Made by a program: the position numbers and the translations under genes. DNA of 15,569 nucleotides from Nitrososphaerota archaeon (GTDB taxonomy: Archaea > Thermoproteota > Nitrososphaeria > Nitrososphaerales > Gagatemarchaeaceae): NCBI GenBank assembly GCA_016200025.1, contig JACQFO010000042.1:1-15569 (forward strand), given 5' to 3'. The notes under the pieces were generated by a model, which made no database searches, had not been told where the DNA came from, and was given only the letters and a program-made list of their open reading frames with translations. Numbering within the stretch: the stretch's first letter is position 1; each line of letters begins with the position of its first letter. Below are positions 11,076 to 15,569 of the stretch, piece after piece.

Positions 11076-12195
11076 GAACTATCAGCTCGTCGAACCTCTT
11101 CGCCAGCTCGTTCCTCTCGAAGGCCCAGCGCTTGCGCGGCGCGTCGTATAGCGCATAGGGGATAGTGAAGCTGCCTGCGTCGGTCTGGTCTATTGTGAAA
11201 AGGCTCATCCTCTCCCTCACGGTCGCGGCCGCGTCGCCGACGTACTGCAGCCCCTCCACCACGTAGTCAACGGGGAACGCGAACTCCGCGTAGTAGTTCC
11301 TTCCCACCGCCTCGCTCCACAGGAACGGGAGCCGGTCGACCCGCTGCCTGAGGGCCATCGTCTCGTACTCGGTCACGTTGCTCACGATCATCGCAAGCGC
11401 GAAGTACCTGTGCTTCCTGTGCAGAGCCTTCTCTATGGCGTAGTCGTACCTGGTCCCCATCCAGTTCACCGAGTAGCCGCGCAGTAGCTTCCTTGCAGAG
11501 ACGTGCGTCGCGTGATGCCACGCCAGCTTCTTGTAGTTGATCCCCAGCTTGTCTGAGATCTCCTTCAGCGACTTGTTGGCATCCATCTGCAGCTCCTTGA
11601 TTATCAGCAGGTCAACGTAGTCGAACTTGGCCGGCGCCGAAGGGGCGTATCCTGCGCCCTGGAAGTCCTGGGACGCGGGGCCCTGCCACTCGAAATCCCA
11701 CCTGCCCGTGTCAAAGTCGTAGAACTCGGCCCTCATGGGGACGCTCCTGAACCAGTCGAACTCGAAGACCTCTACACTGGAGAACATTCCTCTGTCCCTC
11801 AGAGAGAGGAAGAACCCCTTCACCTCCTCGACGAGCCCAGCCGGCACGCTCGCGCCTACGATGTACTGCCCTCCCACCAGGGCCTTTGCAAAGCCCACCA
11901 CATAGCTGACCTCGTTCATGGCCGCGAAGATGGCCTGGGCGTAGTTCTTGTAGGCCTCGTTGAACTCGACGACCATCACGATCCTCCTTAGGCCCAGCCT
12001 CTCGTGGTCAACCGCAGCCTGGACCGCGATTCCCTTGGCCACGATCTTTTCTTTGTACCTGTACCTTACCGACTCCTTGAACTGCCCCAACCGCCTCGAT
12101 ATCTCAGGGACGTCCGGGCCCACTTCACTCAGAAGCTTGACGAGCTGCACGGTCCTTGCGTTCACGCTGCTTGCCTCCGACTGGACCAGTGTCAT
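11053..12195 (-). CDS. Tandem winged-helix (Lrp/AsnC-type) putative transcription regulator
   Basis: The product is 380 residues from ATG 12195. The frame stays open to 12261, but AAGGAG lies 6 nt before ATG 12195 and box A lies about 48 nt upstream, which favours the shorter form. A first winged helix spans about residues 14-65 (RTVQLVKLLSEV, VPEISRRLGQFKESVRYRYKEK). A second spans about 191-245 (FDYVDLLIIKELQMDANKSL, then KEISDKLGINYKKLAWHHATHV). Each is followed by an alpha/beta region of about 100 residues that may be a degenerate RAM/ACT-like domain, so the protein looks like an internal duplication. It is soluble and cytoplasmic. Such duplicated proteins recur in Thaumarchaeota, but targets are unknown. 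It is divergent from the ACT-V4R gene, which may be its partner or target. Confidence 0.75.
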   Translation of the reverse strand: MTLVQSEASSVNARTVQLVKLLSEVGPDVPEISRRLGQFKESVRYRYKEKIVAKGIAVQAAVDHERLGLRRIVMVVEFNEAYKNYAQAIFAAMNEVSYVVGFAKALVGGQYIVGASVPAGLVEEVKGFFLSLRDRGMFSSVEVFEFDWFRSVPMRAEFYDFDTGRWDFEWQGPASQDFQGAGYAPSAPAKFDYVDLLIIKELQMDANKSLKEISDKLGINYKKLAWHHATHVSARKLLRGYSVNWMGTRYDYAIEKALHRKHRYFALAMIVSNVTEYETMALRQRVDRLPFLWSEAVGRNYYAEFAFPVDYVVEGLQYVGDAAATVRERMSLFTIDQTDAGSFTIPYALYDAPRKRWAFERNELAKRFDELIVQIKIGAH

Positions 12196-12201
12196 GAGTA
12201 G

Positions 12202-12207
12202 CTCCTT
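12202..12207 (-). promoter_or_regulatory. Ribosome binding site deciding the start of the double winged-helix gene
   Basis: The minus strand reads AAGGAG, with 6 nt between it and ATG 12195. No comparable sequence precedes the longer TTG (12261) or ATG (12228) starts, and box A overlaps the codons just after 12261. Confidence 0.6.
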
Positions 12208-12236
12208 GCCCTGCCCGCGATGATACATGCGCAGTT

Positions 12237-12247
12237 GCAATTTAAGC
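12237..12247 (-). promoter_or_regulatory. Box A element of the double winged-helix gene
   Basis: The minus strand reads GCTTAAATTGC. It is centred about 47 nt before ATG 12195, predicting a leader of about 20 nt that would include the AAGGAG site. Confidence 0.5.
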
Positions 12248-12305
12248 TGTGCTGATTCCAAGTAAGTATTAGCACCGACGGTAGGTCACTCTCGTCCCTC
12301 TGTTT

Positions 12306-12315
12306 GGGCATGCCC
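12306..12315. promoter_or_regulatory. 10-bp palindrome upstream of the ACT-V4R promoter, candidate operator
   Basis: GGGCATGCCC is a perfect palindrome about 18 nt upstream of box A in the intergenic region between the divergent regulator and the ACT-V4R gene. Its position suits an activator or autoregulatory site. A run of Cs follows. Binding is inferred from position and symmetry only. Confidence 0.3.
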
Positions 12316-12333
12316 ACCCCCCCTGGAGCAACC

Positions 12334-12341
12334 TTTATTTA
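12334..12341 (+). promoter_or_regulatory. Box A element of the ACT-V4R gene
   Basis: TTTATTTA is centred about 36 nt before ATG 12373, predicting a leader of about 10 nt. AAGGAACC immediately precedes the ATG. Confidence 0.6.
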
Positions 12342-12372
12342 GACTTTACACCAAGGTCAGGGGCAAGGAACC

Positions 12373-13230
12373 ATGCGATATCCAAAGGACGTGGAAATCT
12401 GGGAGTACGCGCCGGGCAGGAAGTTGGCAGAAGTAGTCATCAAAGTCAAGAACATAAAGGGTGCATTGGCGAAGTGCAGTCAGGCAGTCTCGGACCTCGA
12501 GGTCAACATGCTGACCGGGTTCATGAACGCACCAAGCGCCTCCAAAGTCGCCACCTGGAGCTTCTTCGCCGACGTAACCGACGCAAGGGGAGGCCTCTCC
12601 GAGTTCAAGAAGAGCCTGCAGTCCATCGACATCGTAGAGTCGGTCGACGTGCTGGCATCGGAGGACGGGTTCATGGTCGACAAGCAGCACTTCCCTGTGC
12701 AGTGGGCGGGGAGGAAGGCATTGATCATGAGGGCAGAAGCGCTCAGCGAGATGCTCCTTCGCCTGTGGAGCGTCTTCGGCACGGGCGCAGCGACGATCAT
12801 CGACCAGATGGCCGAGGCCATGGGGAGGCAGTCTGCGAAGGAGATAGTCGAGGACTTTGGCCACGACTTCGCGGTCGCCCAGCTCGACGAGCTCCTCAGC
12901 GCATACACCGCCCTGGGCTATGCAGAGGTTTCGATAGAGCGAAGCAAGTCCTCGGACTTCCCGCTCGTGGTCCACGCAAAAGGCCTCTTCGAGTGCGAAG
13001 CCAACTACAAGAGAAGGCTGCGCCAGGGGAGCGTCTTCTTCAGGGCCCACCTCCGCGGTTTCATGACCGGAATCTTCGAGAAGACATTCGACGTGGTCGA
13101 GGTCCAGTGCCAGACCAAAGGAGACGAAGTCTGCTCCTTCCACATCACGATCTCCCCCCGCCCCGTCCCCAGCGTCTACTCCCGGGCCTCCGAGAGGAAG
13201 ATGAAGGGGTTCTCCCAATCAACCTTTTAA
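12373..13230 (+). CDS. ACT-domain plus V4R-domain putative ligand-sensing protein
   Basis: The product is 285 residues. The N-terminal region (about 15-98) reads like an ACT-type domain: strand LAEVVIKVKN, helix GALAKCSQAVSDL, strand WSFFADVTDA, helix and strand VESVDVLASE. A middle helical part (about 118-180) leads into a C-terminal V4R domain. In it GLFECEAN (Cys208), RAHLRGFMTGIFEKTF, VEVQC (Cys246) and KGDEVCSFHI (Cys254) reproduce the family's three-Cys pattern. V4R domains bind small hydrophobic ligands and possibly metal, as in vinyl reductase and in sensors such as XylR/DmpR. There is no DNA-binding domain here, whereas the divergent neighbour has two winged helices, so the pair may divide sensing and DNA binding. 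The ligand is unknown. Box A and leader spacing support ATG 12373. Confidence 0.8.
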   Translation: MRYPKDVEIWEYAPGRKLAEVVIKVKNIKGALAKCSQAVSDLEVNMLTGFMNAPSASKVATWSFFADVTDARGGLSEFKKSLQSIDIVESVDVLASEDGFMVDKQHFPVQWAGRKALIMRAEALSEMLLRLWSVFGTGAATIIDQMAEAMGRQSAKEIVEDFGHDFAVAQLDELLSAYTALGYAEVSIERSKSSDFPLVVHAKGLFECEANYKRRLRQGSVFFRAHLRGFMTGIFEKTFDVVEVQCQTKGDEVCSFHITISPRPVPSVYSRASERKMKGFSQSTF

Positions 13231-13232
13231 TC
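13224..13232 (+). promoter_or_regulatory. Box A element overlapping the ACT-V4R stop codon
   Basis: CTTTTAATC lies across TAA 13228-13230 and is about 30 nt before the TTG start at 13258, predicting a leader of about 4 nt. It would let the 13258 gene be transcribed separately from ACT-V4R. Confidence 0.4.
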
Positions 13233-13257
13233 ATCAGCAGGGCGCGGCTGAAACGCA

Positions 13258-13812
13258 TTGCCCCTCAAGGACAGGAGAAGCGAATACTCCTGGGGACCCA
13301 CGAAGATTGACAAAGTCGTCGTAGCCACCGACAAGAAGGCCTACTCGCCCAGCGAGACAGTTTCAGCGAGCGTGTCTTTCCGCGTGGTAGGGGGCCTCAG
13401 GGAGGCCTTCCACCCAGACGTGTGGACCGTCGCCTGGGAGGACTTCGACAAAATCCTTCGCCTCACGATGAGGCTCTCTCTGGGGGTCCAGCGGACCGCG
13501 CTCACCAGGAAGGTCGCAGAAATCAAGAAGGAGGTCAGGAAGGCGAGCTTCTACTGGAGCCGCGACCCCTACAGGATCTGGGCCATGATCGTTCCCGAGG
13601 ACGGAGGCCCCCCTCAGATACCCCACAACGTCGAGGACGCAAAGTCGAGGATGCTCGACGTGGAGAAGACCTTCAGGGTCCCGGCCTCCAGCCTCGGCAA
13701 AGGCAGGCACGGGCTCGTAGGCAGCGCCTTTGCGAAGTGGGGGCGCAGAAGCTTCATAGAGAAGGGCTCCGTCGCTGAGAGGTCGAAACCCTTGGTGGTA
13801 GAAGTTGAGTAA
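13258..13812 (+). CDS. Unknown cytoplasmic protein, possibly beta-sandwich
   Basis: The frame gives 184 residues from TTG 13258. No ATG is available near the N-terminus, and box A about 30 nt upstream supports this start. The N-terminal third (WGPTKIDKVVVATDKKAYSP, then SETVSASVSFRVVGG) has the pattern of an immunoglobulin-like or arrestin-like beta-sandwich opening. The middle (about 65-105) is basic helix, and the C-terminus (RHGLVGSAFAKWGRRS, then a strand PLVVEVE) returns to beta. No membrane segment, metal motif or nucleotide site is seen. I do not recognise the family. The OsmC-like gene overlaps its end by 8 nt, so the two are co-translated and perhaps functionally linked. Confidence 0.65.
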   Translation: MPLKDRRSEYSWGPTKIDKVVVATDKKAYSPSETVSASVSFRVVGGLREAFHPDVWTVAWEDFDKILRLTMRLSLGVQRTALTRKVAEIKKEVRKASFYWSRDPYRIWAMIVPEDGGPPQIPHNVEDAKSRMLDVEKTFRVPASSLGKGRHGLVGSAFAKWGRRSFIEKGSVAERSKPLVVEVE

Positions 13813-14227
13813 ACAAGACTGGCTCGCGGAAGTCTCATGGGCCGGGGAGAACGTCTTCCTGGGCTCCGACACCTCTGGGCACACGGTGGTCTACGACTCC
13901 ACTGACGATACGATGAGGGGCATAGGCCCGATGAGGGCCCTCCTCACGGCGCTAGGCGCGTGTACTGGCATGGACATCGTGGCCATCCTGAAGAAGAGGA
14001 AGCAGCGTCTGAAGTCCCTGAAGATGATGCTCTCCGGCGGCCGCCCCGAGCACGGCCTCCCAAAGCCCTGGACGTCGATTCACATCAGGTACGTGCTGGC
14101 GGGCGAGGGCCTCGAAAAGAAATACGTCGAAGAGGCGATAAAGGACAGCACGGACAAATTCTGCAGCGTGGGCGCATCGCTGAGCCCCACAGCCAAGATA
14201 ACGCACTCCTACGAGATCGTCTCCTAG
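13805..14227 (+). CDS. OsmC-family thiol peroxidase-like protein
   Basis: The product is 140 residues from TTG 13805, overlapping the previous gene by 8 nt. The OsmC pattern is clear: an N-terminal beta part (WLAEVSWAGENVFLG), then GIGPMRALLTALGACTGMDI with the first redox Cys (Cys53) at the head of the central helix. The second Cys (Cys120) is in DKFCSVGASLSPTAKI. In OsmC/Ohr proteins these two cysteines reduce organic hydroperoxides; close relatives such as YhfA have unknown substrates. The length matches the family. It is cytoplasmic. A redox-stress role is inferred from family and from the convergent MDR oxidoreductase, with which it shares the CTAG at 14224-14227. Confidence 0.85.
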   Translation: MSKQDWLAEVSWAGENVFLGSDTSGHTVVYDSTDDTMRGIGPMRALLTALGACTGMDIVAILKKRKQRLKSLKMMLSGGRPEHGLPKPWTSIHIRYVLAGEGLEKKYVEEAIKDSTDKFCSVGASLSPTAKITHSYEIVS

Positions 14228-15252
14228 ACCTTCAGCACTATCTTCCCAAAGTGTCCGCCGCCCTCCATCTTCGACTGGGCCCCCGCCGCCTTCTCCAGCG
14301 GGAAGACAGAGTCCACGACGGGCCTGAGCCTCCCTGCACTGACAAGCTCAACGACCTTGAGCAGCTCCCCCTTGCTCGCCATGTAGCTCCCGTAGATCGT
14401 CAGCTCCCTGTTGTAGACATACCTGAGGTCGGTCACCACCTCGGCCCCGGTCGTGGCCCCGCAGAGCACGAGCCTGCCTCCCTTCGCGAGCGCCTTCACG
14501 CTCCCGTCCCAGGTGGCCTTCCCGACGTGTTCGACTACCACGTCGACACCCCTCTTCCCAGTGATCCTCCTCACCTCTGCCAGCACGTCCTGCCTGCGGT
14601 GGTCTATCACGTGGTCCGCCCCAAGGCCCTTCGCCTTCTCCAGCTTCTCCGGCCCTCCGGCAGTGGCTATCACCTCGGCCCCGTTCATCTTCGCCACCTG
14701 GATCGCAGCTGAGCCCACCCCGGACCCGGCGCCGAGCACCAGGACAGTCTCGCCCGCCTCGAGGCTGGCCTTCGTCACCAGCATGTGGTACGCGGTGAGG
14801 AACACGAGCGGGAACGCGGCCGCGTCTTCGAACCCCATCCCCTCGGGCTTCCTGACGAGGTTCCTCCTCGGCACCTTGACAAGCTCAGCGTATCCGCCGT
14901 CGGTGCCGTATCCGATTATGGTGTAGTACCTGCACTGATTGTCCCTTCCTAGGAGGCACTTCTCGCACCTCCCGCAGCCCAGGCCCGGGTTCACGATCAC
15001 CTGGTCCCCCCTGCGGAACTCCTTCTCCTCCTCTGGGACCCAATCAATTTCGCCGGCAATGTCGCTCCCGGATATGTGCGGCAGAGCGATCTCAACGTTG
15101 GGCAGGCCGTTCCTCGCCCAGATGTCCAGGCGGTTGAGCGCGCAGGCCCTGACCCTCACGACTGCCTCGTCGCTGTCAGGCTTCGGGTCAGGAGCTTCCT
15201 CGTACTTCAGCACCCCGGGTCCCCCGTGGGCATGAAACCTGACTGCTTTCAT
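14224..15252 (-). CDS. Zinc-binding MDR alcohol dehydrogenase/quinone oxidoreductase family protein
   Basis: The product is 342 residues, the usual length of medium-chain dehydrogenases. The N-terminal catalytic domain has ALNRLDIWARNG, HISGSDIAGEI and the four-Cys structural-zinc loop NPGLGCGRCEKCLLGRDNQC. The nucleotide-binding domain has the Rossmann motif VLVLGAGSGVGSAAIQVAK and GADHVIDH. The position that carries the catalytic zinc Cys in alcohol dehydrogenases is Asn in the NRLDI motif, as in quinone oxidoreductase-like members. It may therefore reduce enones or quinones with NADPH and lack a catalytic zinc. A box A about 28 nt upstream of ATG 15252 predicts a leaderless transcript. It converges on OsmC with a 4-nt overlap. 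The substrate is not determinable. Confidence 0.85.
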   Translation of the reverse strand: MKAVRFHAHGGPGVLKYEEAPDPKPDSDEAVVRVRACALNRLDIWARNGLPNVEIALPHISGSDIAGEIDWVPEEEKEFRRGDQVIVNPGLGCGRCEKCLLGRDNQCRYYTIIGYGTDGGYAELVKVPRRNLVRKPEGMGFEDAAAFPLVFLTAYHMLVTKASLEAGETVLVLGAGSGVGSAAIQVAKMNGAEVIATAGGPEKLEKAKGLGADHVIDHRRQDVLAEVRRITGKRGVDVVVEHVGKATWDGSVKALAKGGRLVLCGATTGAEVVTDLRYVYNRELTIYGSYMASKGELLKVVELVSAGRLRPVVDSVFPLEKAAGAQSKMEGGGHFGKIVLKV

Positions 15253-15274
15253 CGTCCGCCGCGAGGCCGCCTCC

Positions 15275-15284
15275 CCTTTTTACC
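15275..15284 (-). promoter_or_regulatory. Box A-like element of the MDR oxidoreductase gene
   Basis: The minus strand reads GGTAAAAAGG, centred about 28 nt before ATG 15252, so transcription would begin within a few bases of the start codon. Confidence 0.45.
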
Positions 15285-15436
15285 CTTCTGCACGCAACCG
15301 TCGACTACATTGGGTATTCATCCGTGCCGGGTTGGCTGCGCACCGAGTGGTGAGGCTACAACAAAGTGATAGTTTCCCCGAACATGATTCCAACCAATGA
15401 CAGCACGCGTATCAGCTGAAGGCTCCCCTGTTTGTG

Positions 15437-15569
15437 TTGTCCGACGACGTTCGATCCAACCAATTCGACGTCGGCACTACCTCGATAGGGCTGGTTAGAG
15501 CGGGGAACGTGGTGCAAGTTTTGTTCAGCAGCTCATTAGAAGCCGGCTATCTTTTCACGGAACTCGCGG
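15437..15569 (+). CDS. N-terminal fragment of an unknown protein running off the right edge
   Basis: A frame beginning TTG TCC GAC GAC GTT (MSDDVRSNQFDVGTT...) stays open for 44 codons to the window end; a GTG one codon upstream is an alternative start. The protein-like pattern alternates hydrophobic strands (SIGLVRAGNVVQVLF) and a helix-like segment (SSSLEAGYLFTEL). No stop occurs in this frame after 15400. Codon third positions are less GC-rich than in the neighbours. The family cannot be named from so little. The 184 bases between the MDR gene and this start show no RNA gene or repeat, only possible promoter sequence. Confidence 0.4.
   Translation, partial: MSDDVRSNQFDVGTTSIGLVRAGNVVQVLFSSSLEAGYLFTELA

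Noticed and set aside
12196..12261. N-terminal extension of the winged-helix protein to TTG 12261
   Set aside because: Box A overlaps these codons, and a good AAGGAG site precedes ATG 12195.
12346..13218. Long minus-strand open frame (290 codons) opposite the ACT-V4R gene
   Set aside because: The plus strand has recognisable ACT and V4R domains with a promoter. The antisense frame has no family features and reflects codon bias.
13960..14712. Plus-strand frame of 250 codons spanning the OsmC end and the MDR gene
   Set aside because: It crosses the stop of OsmC and runs antisense through a conserved dehydrogenase. Its His/Pro/Arg-rich composition is typical of a shadow frame.
15253..15436. 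Possible tRNA or other RNA gene upstream of the right-edge fragment
   Set aside because: No cloverleaf, T-arm consensus or strong stem could be found by eye.

Overview
The window reads as a chromosomal segment of a GC-rich archaeon, probably from the Thaumarchaeota (Nitrososphaerota) or a close relative. The evidence is a eukaryote-like topoisomerase IB (within Archaea a hallmark of that lineage), a PAC2-family protein, a tandem Lrp/AsnC-type winged-helix protein, a VIT1/CCC1 transporter, AT-rich box A elements 25-35 nt upstream of many starts, and several nearly leaderless genes. No tRNA, rRNA, CRISPR array, transposase or phage gene was seen. The only clear mobile element is an intein. The exact taxon cannot be fixed by eye.

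Layout, left to right. 1-588 is the C-terminal end of an Ala/Ser/Thr-rich, probably surface-exposed protein that enters from the left edge. 593-2831 is a minus-strand cluster: a HELAH metallopeptidase-like protein, then a single-TM protein, then a membrane-anchored winged-helix regulator whose frame is broken by an in-frame TGA at 842-844. 2935-3846 holds a plus-strand pair, a four-TM protein followed directly by a second HELAH protein. 3843-4568 is a PAC2-family protein. It is divergent from the topoisomerase IB gene (4691-7405), which carries a 399-residue LAGLIDADG intein (5150-6346) in its conserved GRG-(N/S)HP motif. 7484-10718 is a tight minus-strand operon in the order VIT1/CCC1 transporter, SpoIIM/DUF95 membrane protein, ECF S-component and AIR-synthase-like enzyme. 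10923-11045 is a 40-codon single-TM protein with its own promoter and a terminator-like hairpin. 11053-12195 encodes a double winged-helix protein, divergent from an ACT+V4R ligand-sensor-like protein (12373-13230). The plus strand continues with an unknown protein (13258-13812) and an OsmC-family protein (13805-14227). An MDR alcohol dehydrogenase/quinone oxidoreductase (14224-15252) faces them, and a partial gene leaves at the right edge (15437-15569).

How the genes may work together. The minus-strand operon looks like one membrane-transport and cofactor unit: a metal transporter and an ECF substrate binder, with the ATP-using PurM-fold enzyme translationally coupled to the S-component. The divergent winged-helix and ACT-V4R genes look like a regulator and sensor on separate polypeptides. 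OsmC and the MDR oxidoreductase are both redox or detoxification functions. The most notable items are the intein in topoisomerase IB, the TGA that splits the membrane regulator, and the repeated use of CTAG-centred palindromes where convergent genes meet (583-598, 3843-3846, 11038-11060, 14224-14227).
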